Source: Lucifuga dentata (Eukaryota > Chordata > Actinopteri > Ophidiiformes > Bythitidae). Taken from it: DNA of 64,000 bases. The stretch is taken from NCBI GenBank assembly GCA_014773175.1, contig VXCM01001296.1, positions 1-64,000 on the forward strand, given 5' to 3'. Made by a program: the position numbers and the translations under genes. Below the pieces are notes generated by a model. The model was not told the origin of the DNA, searched no databases, and saw only the letters and a list, made by a program, of their open reading frames with translations. This document shows positions 14,178 through 25,476 of this stretch, in pieces. Position 1 is the stretch's first letter. Every line of letters starts with the position of its first letter.

Positions 14178-15065
14178 TCTGACCTTCCAGGAATTCATAA
14201 TTCTACTTAAAATTAGAAGTATTAGCAGTATAATGTAGTCTAGTATGAGGTGCAGAGTCGATGTCTTACCTTCTATGAAATCAGACGCTGTGTAGACTTT
14301 GCCACTTTGAGTCTTTCCTGCTATGCCCCCGTCGTCTTGCGGGGATGGGGCAGGGGTGTTGAGGCTGTGCAGGGCCTTCTGCAGAACCTCCCCCAGGTCG
14401 TCCCTTTTGTCCTTTCTCACAGGCTTCTCCTCAGGGTGATGAGTGAGTCCCATCTCCAGCTGGTACACCTTCTGCAGTGTGAAGCTATCAAAGGGGATCA
14501 CCTCATACTGGCTGCTGAACCTGGTGCCAACGTTCACCTCCGCCTTTGACAGCTGGCTCCTCAGAAACTCCTGGAGGTCTGCCTGCTGGCTCTTGGCTCC
14601 TTGGGCCTCCCCCAGGCCATCTCCCTGAGACCCAGCCCCACCTTCATGACCCTCTGGTGTGCCACCAGCAGCTCTCTTCAGGCTCTCCTGCACTCCTTTC
14701 AGCTGCTGACTGTGCTCCTGCAAAGCCTCCTTCAGCTGGGCTATCTCCTTCTTCAAGGAGGAGATGTGGAGGTGGTGTTGCTCCTCACGCTCTTGGAGGA
14801 GCATCTGGTAAGACTGGGCTCCTGGGGGGCCGCCGCTTTGGGCAGACATAGCTCCAGCTCCTCCTGTCCCACCTGCCCCAACCCCTGGCTGTGTGGTCCC
14901 CTGGCCAGAAAGGTTTGGTCCAGCATGGGTCAGAGCATGAAGCTGGGGGTCATCAGAGAGTGGGGACCTGCAGGTCCTCACATAGAGCAGCAACCAGGAG
15001 CAGCACAGCAGCACAAGCACGCCCACAACACGGAAGACCCAGGCTAGGATACCGCGACGCAACAT
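915..15065 (-). CDS. csgalnact1: Chondroitin sulfate N-acetylgalactosaminyltransferase 1 (5' part, five coding exons)
   Basis: Type II Golgi glycosyltransferase that starts and extends chondroitin sulfate chains by adding GalNAc to the linker tetrasaccharide of proteoglycans. Exons in coding order: 14270-15065, 11434-11650, 8724-8825, 1088-1266, 915-1009; all boundaries are GT/AG and phases agree (1, 2, 2, 1, 0), giving 463 codons. Seen: start MLRRGILAW, one membrane anchor at about residues 8-27, a coiled-coil-like stem rich in E, Q and K, the conserved blocks [29 protein letters not shown] and FMQNFR, and the DVD metal-binding motif near residues 412-414 in FFCDVDIYF. The stem carries a G/S/Q-rich stretch that I do not recall in the human protein. 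About 120 C-terminal residues, with the GWGGEDVHLY region, should lie beyond position 1. The first exon matches CSGALNACT1 (YTASDFIEG) better than CSGALNACT2. Which teleost duplicate (a or b) it is cannot be told. Confidence 0.95.
1088..1266 (-). CDS. csgalnact1: csgalnact1 coding exon 4 (DVD motif)
   Basis: 179 nt, phase 2 in and phase 1 out. The acceptor follows a CT-repeat polypyrimidine tract ending gaatag; donor GTGAGA. Contains [14 protein letters not shown] and the catalytic metal-binding FFCDVDIYF. Confidence 0.93.
2846..2976. repeat. Single-N duplicate containing (GT)n, 65 bp x 2 (assembly signature)
   Basis: 2846-2910 and 2912-2976 are identical, with one N at 2911; csgalnact1 intron 3. 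Confidence 0.88.
4037..4090. repeat. Perfect 23-bp inverted repeat with 8-nt loop
   Basis: Arms at 4037-4059 and 4068-4090 are exact reverse complements; the loop is gccgcttg. Beyond the arms pairing continues (gg/cc) after one bulged T. It lies inside csgalnact1 intron 3. Could be a microRNA-like hairpin, a fold-back element, or a local inversion duplication. Confidence 0.9.
8724..8825 (-). CDS. csgalnact1: csgalnact1 coding exon 3
   Basis: 102 nt, phase 2 in and out. Acceptor ...gtactcacag, donor GTGGGT. Encodes [18 protein letters not shown] and [12 protein letters not shown], near-identical to the vertebrate family. Confidence 0.92.
9924..10490 (+). mobile_element. MITE copy A, ~570 bp, TTAA-flanked
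   Basis: Ends AGGACCATAC...GTATGGTCCT, with TTAA on both sides (9920-9923, 10491-10494). The terminal ~90 bp are inverted repeats of each other. No coding capacity. Same family as the copies at 10603, 18151, 27155, 37178 and 41136. Confidence 0.88.
10603..11121 (-). mobile_element. MITE copy B, TTAA-flanked, inverted relative to copy A
   Basis: Diverged copy of the same family; the interior reads in the opposite orientation to copy A. TTAA at 10599-10602 and 11122-11125. Only 108 bp separates the two elements. Confidence 0.82.
11434..11650 (-). CDS. csgalnact1: csgalnact1 coding exon 2
   Basis: 217 nt, phase 1 in and phase 2 out. Acceptor ...ttaccatcag, donor GTTAGA. Encodes the block from [14 protein letters not shown] to FMQNFR, typical of the CHGN family. 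Confidence 0.93.
11725..11800 (-). mobile_element. Probable 3' tail of a fish non-LTR retrotransposon or SINE
   Basis: The motif tttattagtctcc followed by aaggagaaatttgcc resembles the 3' end common to many fish LINE/SINE copies (read on the minus strand as ...gggactaataaag). Bounds are approximate; no coding part is present. Confidence 0.45.
11961..12095. repeat. Single-N tandem duplicate, 67 bp x 2 (assembly signature)
   Basis: 11961-12027 is repeated exactly at 12029-12095 with one N at 12028. Probably one genomic copy. Confidence 0.9.
12352..12629. mobile_element. Fold-back MITE with ~65-bp terminal inverted repeats
   Basis: The left end CACTGTAAAATGTGACAAG and the right end CTTGTCACATTTTACAGTG are inverted, continuing through taagatcaac and gtttcctaga for about 65 bp. 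The left arm is written twice (12352-12416 and 12418-12482) around an N at 12417, so the true element is about 212 bp. I see no clear target-site duplication. Resembles short CACTG-ended fish MITEs. Confidence 0.8.
14270..15065 (-). CDS. csgalnact1: csgalnact1 coding exon 1 (start codon, anchor, stem)
   Basis: Encodes the first 265 residues and ends ...DFIEG at donor GTAAGA (phase 1). ATG at 15063-15065 is chosen because MLRRGILAW aligns with the vertebrate N-terminus; the GTG two codons upstream is not a eukaryotic start. The exon is clearly more GC-rich than the flanking introns. Confidence 0.93.
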
Positions 15066-15910
15066 CACCACATGTGATAAGATAGCTCACCCAAAAGTGA
15101 TTGGACACAAACAAAATGACACACACAGAAATGTCATGTAACCTCACACACTCCAGCCAAGATGATAAGAGTGCATTTGTGATTATCTTCCATTGCCTGG
15201 TGAGGAGGCCGGCGACTTATCAGTGTGAGGTCATTTCAGTTAGGTCATCGCTTCTCCATGGACAGAGATTGTGACTGGCTTTGTCACTGGCAAAATAAAT
15301 GTATAAGCACATAAAAACACACTTTCTCCATTTCTGTTGGTCTAATTAGCTCCATGGCTGTTAGAAAACTGCAGCCCAGACGTTGTTTACATCATCTATC
15401 ACTCATCGGTGACTCATCGGTCCATAATTTCCTCTTCCTGTCTGCTTGCCTGTTTTACTGGGGCGCTGAGAACGTGTGTTGATGGAAATTCACTGAATAT
15501 CCTGGAACGGCTGAAGTGAAGCCATGAGCCCGATGACGCATCTGCCCGGGTTGTTACATTCCATGAGAAAGCAAATCCTCGGTGGTCAGAGGTGGTTCTT
15601 TGTATCATTTTACTGGCAGAGAAAGGAGAGAAAAAGTTGTCATTAGAAAGACACACGATCCTTCCTGACATTATGACCTCCTGCTCTATTATGTCACTGT
15701 TTGCATCATTTAAAGTGTAACGGATCAAAAAACATGCCAGGATATTTGACGTGTTAGTTTAGGATGGCCTGCTAGCGTTTCTCCGCCTTTGCCAAACCAA
15801 GCATTCCCCAAGAGTCCAGCTCCTGAAAAACAGTGTTGCCACTGATGTGTGAGAATATGAGGAGATTGCAGGGGTGTGTGTGCTTGAGTTTGTACAAATA
15901 GAACAAATTT

Positions 15911-15911
15911 G

Positions 15912-15948
<37 letters not shown>
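15911..15948. repeat. (GT)n microsatellite
   Basis: Near-perfect GT dinucleotide tract of about 36 bp. Confidence 0.95.
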
Positions 15949-15949
<1 letters not shown>

Positions 15950-16384
15950 CTGTGACTACGTTTGTGTTTTTGTCGGCAAAGAAGCTGGAAGGTATTTTTA
16001 TACATGTCTACAGAGGTGGGATGAATCATTGTTTTGCAAGTCATAAGTAAGTTTTGGCACTCAACTCCTAAGCAAAGTCCCAACCGAGTCACACGTAAGT
16101 CCAAGTCAAGTCACAAGGCCCGAATTTCAAGTTTCAAGTCCTAAACAATGCATGCATGTTGTGCTCTATACCAAATTTGATGACAGGGTAATAATTTTTA
16201 TAGCCAATATATACAATGTTTGTATTTATTACTTTCCATTTAACTTTTTAATTTGTTGAAAATACACATTTCTATGACTATAAATAAAAATTCAAAATTT
16301 GTAAATTATATATATATATACATTTTTTTTTTTTTAATCTTTGGATATCGAATCTTTGAGAGTCAAAATGCTCCAGTTCAAGTG

Positions 16385-16590
16385 AGTCAAAGTCAAACTC
16401 GAGTTGCAAGTCTCAAGTCAGCAAACTTGTGAGTCAAGTCCAAGTTGATTTGCTTTGATTATGTCAAGTTGAGTCTCAGGTCAGCAAACTTGTGACTCAA
16501 GTCCAAGTCAATTTGCTTTGATTATGTCAAGTCGAGTCTCAGGTCAGCAAACTTGTGACTCGAGTCCAAGTCAAGTCAAAGCAATGCGAG
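16385..16590. repeat. Minisatellite with a 63-bp period
   Basis: The word gcaaacttgtga occurs at 16421, 16484 and 16547, spaced exactly 63 bp. The unit also holds gtccaagt and tttgctttgattatgtcaag. Related 'caagtc'-rich sequence extends upstream to about 16020, typical of a degenerate fish tandem repeat. Confidence 0.85.
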
Positions 16591-18302
16591 TTGAGTCCAC
16601 ACACTTTGTGTGGGGATGTAGATCAGGCATTTATTTTAATGCTGCTTATATTCTACCTATATCTGTGGTTAACAAGTCATATTAATAGTTACATAAATAC
16701 GGCCACACTGTATGTCTTGTATCTGACACCAGTCCAGGAAAGCTGAGGGGCTGTGCGGTGCATTTGGACATGAGGGAATGTGAGTTTTGAGTGTGTGTAT
16801 CTATGTATTTGTGGGAAGGTATTTCAGTGTTTGAGTTACTGTATGTATCTGTAACAGTATCTCTGTGTATCAGTCTACGTCTGTCACTCTGCGCACAGTT
16901 AGCTCTTTGACGGGGCTACCTGAAGCCCATCCTCATGAAAGGATTAGTATATGGCAGAAGTGAATACTGGACTGTGCTCCGACAGAAAGCTGAATCGGGG
17001 GGATGGGGCGTCTTTCCAGCAGGACCTCCTCTGCCGAGTTAGAAAATTCTGTTTCATCCAGCACTGGAGAGCAAAATACGCTTAGCCTCATCCATGCAAT
17101 TACAAGATAATCCTCATGACGTCATTACACGGATCCATAAATCTTCATTAAACATACGCAATGAGATTAATCAGATTTAGATGTGGTGGCTTTTTAACCA
17201 CTTTTTTTTTCTTTTTTTTTTAAACATTGGCTCTCATTAGGCTCATTTCCATGCAATCACAGGCTCAGAGAAACGGAAACCTCCTTTAAATAATGACATT
17301 GCTTCTCCCAAATGACTTTGACTCTCCTGCTTTTATGACTTCCTGTAACAAACGCTGCTTTTACTAATGTGCATGGAAGGGGACACAAGCTATTCACACA
17401 AATGGATGGATGCACTTACTTCTGACATTGTGAAGGTCAGTTTGCATTTGAGTAACAAATGCAGTACTTTGTGTTTTAAGTCAGTGTTCTGTTTGGGACA
17501 ACAGACCTTTAAGCCTCTATAATGTTATCAGGCCGGTGCAAAATGACATCTAAGAGATACACCACAAAATAAAATGCATAAAACACATTGTTCTGATACC
17601 ATCTACACTATTGATATTAGAACAATGCATTTCTGTCTGGAGAGAATTATTATTCTCTGATATGTTGCTTTTAGAAATAATCCCCTAATTTATCATCAAC
17701 ACAATACAAGTAAAGACTGTCTGTGGCAAATAAATCAATCCCTGCTGTAAAGTTATGAGGGAAAGATTCGGCTTTGGAAAGGAGGCTGCTGGGAGATTTA
17801 TGAGCAGAGACTCACAGTCAAACCTCTGAGTCTCAGTGGGAATGAATGAGCTGATTCAGGCCTGGTTATTTGACTCCCCGTGGGGAAAGGCAAGGCTGCA
17901 GTACAGGAACACTAGCTGCTAAGTCATCATGTCTCACTGATGCTGTGATGTCTAAACAGGAATCATTTTCCTGTTTTGTGTAACTGAATGCATCTGTGTA
18001 AAACTGTATTGCCTTAGGTTTACATTGTTTAAGAATGTTGAGTGTCGGGCACTTTAAATTCGGTCCCAATATGAAAAAGCAACTTTGCAGTTCATTCTGG
18101 ACTGAATTCACCTCCCAGAACTCCATTTGCAGAATGATCACTTCCATTAAAGGACCATACCGGCCATTTTGCATGTTTGAGCCCAATATATTCAATTTTC
18201 ATACATGTTACATTACTGACAACCATTTCCCAAAGGATAAAACCGTATTTTAGCTTTCCTGATATTTTGCAAAATCTCTTAATCTTTCAAAATCAAATAT
18301 TC

Positions 18303-18430
18303 TTTTTTTTTTCTTTTTTTCTGTCTGCATATATAGTTGTGGTATATGCCAAGATTGGCACAACCATTTTTTATATATATGCAATTTAATCTACCAACAG
18401 ACAGATAATACTGTATATAGTGCGTAAAAA
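18303..18430 (-). mobile_element. Nested short retroposon-like insert with 16-bp target duplication
   Basis: Flanked by the identical 16-mer tcaaaatcaaatattc at 18287-18302 and 18431-18446; uninterrupted family copies in this window have this site once. Read on the minus strand, the insert ends in an A-rich tail and can fold: CTGTCTG pairs with CAGACAG, GCATATATA with TATATATGC, and GTTGTG with CACAAC. This is consistent with a reverse-transcribed small structured RNA or SINE. I do not recognise the parent RNA. Confidence 0.7.
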
Positions 18431-18608
18431 TCAAAATCAAATATTCAAACGATATACCCACCTTAAAATTGATGTTTTGCCTGCTAATAGTTACGCAGCC
18501 TTATGAAGTCATGGTTGTTTAAATTTTTCGATAAACACAGGTCTTCTTTTGGGACTATATTCCCCAGTGGAGACATACATTTTTTCTGTGTAGTTCTGCA
18601 GTGGATCA

Positions 18609-18688
18609 NNNNNNNNNNNNNNNNNNNNNNNNNNNNNNNNNNNNNNNNNNNNNNNNNNNNNNNNNNNNNNNNNNNNNNNNNNNNNNNN
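18609..18688. other. Assembly gap (80 N)
   Basis: Run of N followed directly by a long poly-A stretch (18689-18735), so the gap lies in or next to low-complexity sequence. Confidence 0.99.
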
Positions 18689-18740
<52 letters not shown>

Positions 18741-19433
18741 ATTATTGTCTTATTCCCAATGATGGATTACCTAGCCCAAGAATGTTTCAAGTATCAACAA
18801 GTTGATTTTAATAGCATACCAGAATGAACTGAAACCAATGGCGGTCTGGAAGGTAGGAAAAACATTTTTTAATTTACCGTTCCAGTAGTATGCTTTGGGA
18901 AATGATTGTCAGTAACATTATGTATATGAAAATTTAATATATTAGGCTCAAAGATGCAAAATGGCTGGCATGGTCCTTTACATATCAATGAACTGAAGCC
19001 ATTACTACATATGAATTATTCAAATAAGGAGAGTGAGTTTTGTGTATGATGGACAAATATTTTGACACTAAATTAAGTCACTTAATTGTGATTCAATCAT
19101 GTAAGCAATGTAATATTCTGCAGCAAAATTCAATAATATACAAATTAAAAATAAATTATAATGTATACACCAAAATAGCCAGAAAAATAGACACACTTGT
19201 TCATTTCAATACAACCTAGTGTAATAAATACTAACTTTATGAAACTAATAATTTTTAGTTGCTGTTGTTGATACGGTGTTGATTCACTCGATGTTCATTT
19301 TTCAAGCGAGTCTGTTGTTGTTTTACTGGACTGCATTATATTGTTCCATGTTTCTAATATTTTAGCTCCTCCTGAGGAGGACAAAATATTAGATTATTTC
19401 TGTTTACTTTTATTGTAAATGGTCATAGTGAAA

Positions 19434-19560
19434 CCAGCCGCAATTCTAGCAATGTGTGTTTGAGGCTCGTCTGCAGAGATCGTACATGTTTCATTANCCA
19501 GCCGCAATTCTAGCAATGTGTGTTTGAGGCTCGTCTGCAGAGATCGTACATGTTTCATTA
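19434..19560. repeat. Single-N tandem duplicate, 63 bp x 2 (assembly signature)
   Basis: 19434-19496 and 19498-19560 are identical, with one N at 19497. Confidence 0.9.
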
Positions 19561-21406
19561 TCGTTTTCACTTCCAAACGTTTTCCATTGGCTGGTTGGTT
19601 GGTTGGTTTGTTTGTTTGCATGATTACTTAGAAATTTAGAAAATGATTTTGATGAATCTTAGAAGGGTGCAGCATGGCCCAGGAAAGAGCTTTCAAAAGT
19701 AATACACCAATCTCAATGCAAAAAAAAAAAAAANAAAAAAAAAAAAACAACAAAAAAATTAAGTTTCTTTCTCTTTAAGACAGCATATTATTACAACAAG
19801 ACACATTTTGTCTAGAGTTGTTCAGCCCTGGGGGAGGTATGAGCTTTAATGATGCCCTTCTAGTTTTCATCTGACTTTTCTATCTCTAAACTTTGTGGAG
19901 GAAAGACTTCTGAACACAAGAACTTCTGCAACAAAACCACCACAGATTTCACCGTGATTTCCAGTAACCCAAACAGACATTTCTGAGAGGAAATGGTGCA
20001 AATTAACTTTGTTTTCTTTGCATTTGGCACTTCAGCACTGCACCCTGCCCCCAACCTCACTCTTCAAATTTGATTCTAAATACTCTCAAAACTCATCAGC
20101 AGCCAACGTTCAAACCACAAACAAAAAACCCACAACATGACATGTATGCAACAGTTCCTGTTGTTTCTTTGAGCGCTGCTAAGACTTTCCTCTGTGTCTG
20201 GCAGTACTGATGCCCCTTTACAGCTTCCTACTGTTCGTTTCCCACAGAACTCGTTTCATCTTACTCATGCACAGCTTATATCAAAAAAATCTCACTGAGC
20301 TAGATTCATCTAATTCTTGTTTGCATAAGAGAAATCATAAATCTCCATGTAATATAAACACTGTCAGCCTTGTTTACCAACAGCAAAACAAGGCAGAGGG
20401 TACATTTCCACCACTTCCTGACACAACATGACTGATAAATGTCCCCCCCCCCCANCCCCCCCCCCCATCGAATATTTCATTCTCTTTGGTGGAAATGGAC
20501 AGAGAGATGCCTGAGAGAGGGAGAGGGTTAGAAAGGGGAGACGGAGTGAAAGATGAAAAATAATCAGGCTGCCACAAAGAGAGAAAAAAAGAGGAGAGAC
20601 AAGAAAGAGAAGAATATAGTAGATGGTGGTCAGAGACATTCCCAGTGCCGAGCTCTGCAGCATCTGGTTCATGCCGAAATCACTTCCTCTCCTCCTACTG
20701 CAGCTTCCTGCCTACAGGGCATTTACTCAGAGAGAGAGAGAGAGAGAGAGAGTTTGCAGTTCAGTTTATGTCTAGTCTACATGTGAATGTTTGTACTACA
20801 AAGACTATCAATGTTACCCTTCTAACATGTGTTCAGAACAATGTATTCATATCCGTGCATGTGTGTGTTTGTGTGTGTGCATATGAGTGTGTGCTGCCAG
20901 ACAGAAGAAGAAGAGGGTGTGAGAAAGAAAGTGTGAGCATCGATTCAGTTAAGGAGCACCGTGTAGGAGTCGAAGCCGCAGCAGGAGTAATGAAAGAATG
21001 AAGGAACGGAGATGTGACAAACCGTTTATTCTCCATCCTTTTTCTGTCCCATTCCTGGACGACAGTCACACTACTACAGCAGATCTCACACTCACATGAC
21101 AGCCTCTTTGTGTGCGAGTGTGTGTAAGTGTGCACGCAATCTCAGTCTGCACAGGTCAACCTTTAAATGTCTGAGGCAGCTGAGAAGAAACCTTGTGACC
21201 TTCTCATCTGCGGAGATTAATGACAAATGTAAATGATGTAAAGAGCAGATCCTCGATGCTTGCTGCTGCTTTTTAATATATTCAAGCACGTTTTAAAGTC
21301 CAAACAGTGAAGCCGCACTGAAAGAATAATGTATGCATAGAGAAAATATATGGACTTTTCAAAGGCAGAGGCTCTTTGCAGTTGCATTACTTGAGAGGAT
21401 GTGTGC

Positions 21407-21410
<4 letters not shown>

Positions 21411-21471
<61 letters not shown>
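21411..21471. repeat. (GT)n microsatellite, ~60 bp
   Basis: Longest pure GT tract in the window, followed by a GA-rich stretch. Confidence 0.95.
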
Positions 21472-21473
<2 letters not shown>

Positions 21474-21857
21474 AAAGAGAGCGAGAGAGAGAAAGAGCCA
21501 GAAAATGTGGAGAGGAGAGATTACAGGGCTGAAACACAGAAAATTCTGTAAAAGCCACACAATGTCGCTCGGCTAATCTGAACAGAACATACATACGTGC
21601 GTCTGTGTGAAAATCCACAAATCCTTACTTTTCTCTCGTTTACCCTCTTGCAAACTACCATCTATGCATAGCTTAAGCTCTTTTCCATTCTCTCTCAGAC
21701 TATCTCTCTATCTCTCCCTCTGCTGTCTCTAGTGGGTTATGGATTTGTTATGGGGCAAGGCTGTTTCCAAGCATGCAAACGTGTCGGCCTTAACGAATGT
21801 CAGCGCTTCTTCTTACAGAACTCTGTCTGAAGCAGCCCTGTGGCCATCTGAGAGGAG

Positions 21858-21992
21858 AGGAAAGGAAAGGAGATTAATTAAGATAAAAATTTAAATAACT
21901 GGGGGGAAGGAGGCTTGGGAGCTCNAGGAAAGGAAAGGAGATTAATTAAGATAAAAATTTAAATAACTGGGGGGAAGGAGGCTTGGGAGCTC
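21858..21992. repeat. Single-N tandem duplicate, 67 bp x 2 (assembly signature)
   Basis: 21858-21924 and 21926-21992 are identical, with one N at 21925. Confidence 0.9.
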
Positions 21993-22537
21993 ATCAGCCT
22001 AGCCATGGAATACTAGAGGGAGCTATTAAGTGGGAGATCAGATATATGAGATCTGAGATTTAAGAGAGAATGAAAAAAAAAAGCAGAAAGAAGTCACCAT
22101 AAAGCGAGGAGTCGGCAGGGAGAGAAGAGGAGGGAAGCAGAGAAAGGTTTCTTTGAAGTGTCTTGTCCCCTCAGGTGATTCTCCCTCCTATTCATTAGGG
22201 GCCGGTTTCCCCAGAACCTTCCTGTCGATGAGCCATCTGAAAGGCCCTTAAAAACAAGCACCCTTCCTCCTCCTCCTCCTCCACCTCTCTCCTTTTCTTT
22301 CAGCCGCTCTTGCTTCCTCAAAGTGTTCTATTTCTCCACAGTTAGGTGAGATTATATCAGATGAAACTTTAACGGTTCCCACAGGGAAATCAGGTCATTG
22401 CAGCGGCGCAGAATCGAGACAGAAGTGGGATGGAGGCAGATAAGGTGCAACATCTTTGATGGCAAATTTAGAGATTTGTAGATATGCAGGTGGAGGTACG
22501 TTTCATTTTGTGAGAGTTTCTACTTTAAGTCTAACAC

Positions 22538-22538
<1 letters not shown>

Positions 22539-22568
<30 letters not shown>

Positions 22569-22838
22569 TTGTCTTTTTTTGTCTTCTTTCCTTCCTTCCT
22601 TTTCTTTTTTGTCATTCATTCTTTCTTCCTTCTTCTCTTTGCCTTCCTTTGTTCCTTACCTTGGTCCTTCACTCTTTCTTTACTTTCTTTGTTTCTTTCC
22701 TTTGTCTTTCATTCTTCCTTCCTTCCTTTCCTTTGTCCTTCCCTTGCTTCCTTTCCTTTCCTTTCTCTTCCTCCATCTATCTTTCCTTTTCCTTCATTTG
22801 TTCCTCACTCCCATGTTTCCTTCCTTTCTTCCTTCAAC
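22539..22838. repeat. CTTT/CCTT polypyrimidine tract, ~300 bp
   Basis: Begins as (CTTT)n and decays into CCTT, CTTC and TTTG variants. The long F/S/L-rich open frames across it are a by-product of composition. Confidence 0.9.
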
Positions 22839-25476
22839 AGAAGGTGTAAAAATCTCCTTTTTACAATTACTTAGGACAAATTTTGAATGTGGGACTTGTA
22901 ATGGAGTCATTTTGCAGTGTTGTACTGCTGCTTTGATTTAAGTAAAGGATCTGAGTCACTTTTCCTCTCCTGCAGATGTATCCATGCAGCTTCACTTATA
23001 GCTTTTCACAGCAGAAAGAACATTTGCACTGAAATGTATTCACACGCAGCAACATGCAATGCAAACTCCTCACACCAACACATTTACACGTTACATGATA
23101 AAAGCATCATCTGTACCGGCTTACAGCCAGCCATCATTACTGAGTCTCTCTGAACTCCGTCCAAAATGGACATAGGAGCTGTAATGTGGTTTTATAGCCT
23201 ATAGGACTCAAGCAGCATTTGTGGTCTACAAAGAATGAACATAAAGATTGATTTTTTTTCCTCATAAACTCAGATACAATAAGAGCCACCAGCCAATTTT
23301 ACAACATCCTATTTACAGTATGCCTGTGCAGAGATGGGAAATTAGAGTGCATGTACCAGTAAAACAACGAAAAACCACAATAAATTCACACTTCATTCCT
23401 GTGCAACCATAATGAAACATAATAAGTCTTATACACACTTCCTCTTTTGGATGCTTCTCAGTTATTGACCGTGCTTTTACACATGGAAAATAACAGAAAG
23501 CAGATGGCAAATGGCCAAACAATTTATATACAAAATCAATGTTTGCTAACCTGAGCTAACGGAGCACGTAAAAGAAACATGAGCTGATCCATGTGTCCAC
23601 AAGTTACGTCTATTCATCACACAGACTTGCCCATTCACCTGCAACACACCATCATTATTGCAGCTTTAATCCAAAGGAAATGTTTGCCTAATGGATTGTG
23701 CAAGACACTTGCAAATACCAGCCAAGTTCAGTCCAGGCCAGAACACATTACTTCCCTCTTTGGAGGACAGTAAATGCCACACAGGCCTAACATGACTGGG
23801 CTGAGACGAAGAATTTCCGAAACATAACCTGTTAGCATGCAGTAATAATGCTTGAGAAGAAGCTGTTTAGCGTTAAAAGAAGTTATGAAACCATTGCTTA
23901 CAAATCAGCTCAACTGGTTGAAGAAGTTACGAAAGAAGAAGTTATGAAAAGAAGTTAAAGCATGCAGCTCAGCTGGTTGTTTGAAACAACCTGCTGCTCA
24001 TGTTGGCACTTTATACTGGTTAATGTGAATGAAGCTGACAGTCAAATCTGGCAATCCAGCCTTCAGTATCATTTATAAGCTCTTTGTTTAATAGATTTCA
24101 ATAAAACAGTATCATCTAAAGGAGACAGAGTGGCTGTAAAATCATTAAAGGTAATTTGTTAATACACTGCAGGGACGTTACATCACCTCCATTAAAATGT
24201 CACCGGCTAAGATTCTATTATCTGATCTGTGTAACACGAGAATACAGGTGGTGTGGAGAGACTGAGAACACACACGGACTCACACATATAAAACATACAC
24301 ACGTACAAGGACATGCATGTAAAAGCACACACACATGATGGATACCATACAGATTGTGTATGTTGAGCATCTCAGAGAGGGCAAATTTATCTTCCAGGCA
24401 GAGAATGCATATGTCATCATGTATCACATCACAATGTTAGAGCTCATGAGCATTGTGTCCCACAAAGTCAACTGCTAACTCTTCTCTGCTTACTAAACAA
24501 TTCAAACATGCCTAAAATCCCACATAATCCCCACTCCCACTCTTCCAGTATATGGAAAGCAACTGGTGGATTAAAAACAAAATATTTCAGGGTGCTGGGT
24601 GCCTGTTTGTGAGTGCACTAAGAAGGATTAAAACCAATTCCCTGCTCATTATGCTGTGTATAGTTGTGTGTGTGCTCGTGTGCAGAGTGTACAGGGGAGA
24701 TGCAGACTAACACATGCATTTCCACTGAGTGCATGTAATTTCATTACCCACGCCTACAAATCAGCAATTACTGTGGGTGGTTTGTAAAATGTCCCAAAGC
24801 TTGGCTTTGAATGACTTTAAAACATGACACGCTAATTGATATTCAAATGAAAATGCTCATCATTAAGATAAGATTCTTTCACTTATTGAATAGACAAAAA
24901 GAAAAAAAAAAGGGAAAAAAATTAAGCACTGACTGGGCACACACACATGCATACACAGCCTTTTTTCTGCATGCTTATATCTTGCATTCTGTATAAGCTG
25001 TTTACATTATAATAAGGAAGGAAGGAAGACATTCTCATGTTATTCCTGCTGGTCTTTGCATCAGTCAGCATGAGATAATAACAATAATTATAAGCTGTAG
25101 GAACACTTATTTGCTTTGATTAACACAATAAATAGAAAATATATTACTATAAATCTAATATATTACTATATAATAGTATAACAATAAATAGAATTTGCTC
25201 ACTCCATCACAACAAATAGTTGTGATAGGTTGGGTGTCTTCATTTAAAATGTTAAAAGATGCTACACAAATGCAACTCAACTTACAGTTTGTCTCAAAAA
25301 CATGGAAATATAACAGTAGTGTGGCTTCTGAATGACATTTAACAACATGGAGAGATCACAAAACACTAAACACAGACAGAAGATTAATGATAATATGATT
25401 ATTATAGTAATAATTTCTTATGGGTGTACGTAAGATGTTACACAGGCTGAGTTTCCTTCTCATCCGCCAAACTTAC

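Larger units (their letters stand above)
11651..14269. other. csgalnact1 intron 1, non-coding
   Basis: Contains a retroelement-tail-like stretch (about 11725-11800), two single-N duplication artefacts, a fold-back MITE (12352-12629), (GA)n at 13013-13047, (GT)n at 13841-13860 and (AC)n tracts at 13991-14018 and 14148-14174. No exon recognised. Confidence 0.65.
18151..18977 (-). mobile_element. MITE copy C, interrupted by a nested insert and a gap
   Basis: Same family as copy A, in inverted orientation: TTAA (18147-18150) then AGGACCATACC at the left, ...GGCATGGTCCT at the right followed by TTAC. It contains a 128-bp insert (18303-18430) and the 80-N gap. The longer length is explained by these two. 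Confidence 0.85.

Noticed and set aside
15063..15071. GTG upstream start for csgalnact1
   Set aside because: Vertebrate nuclear genes start at ATG, and MLRRGILAW aligns with the family start.
14250..15147. Several 60-148-codon frames, mainly plus strand
   Set aside because: Shadows of the GC-rich csgalnact1 first coding exon, which has family homology on the minus strand.
16385..16590. CRISPR-like array
   Set aside because: The repeated units are contiguous with no unique spacers, and the genome is a vertebrate one; it is a minisatellite.
22456..22941. 161-codon F/S/L-rich open frame
   Set aside because: Translation of a (CTTT)n-derived tract, not a gene.
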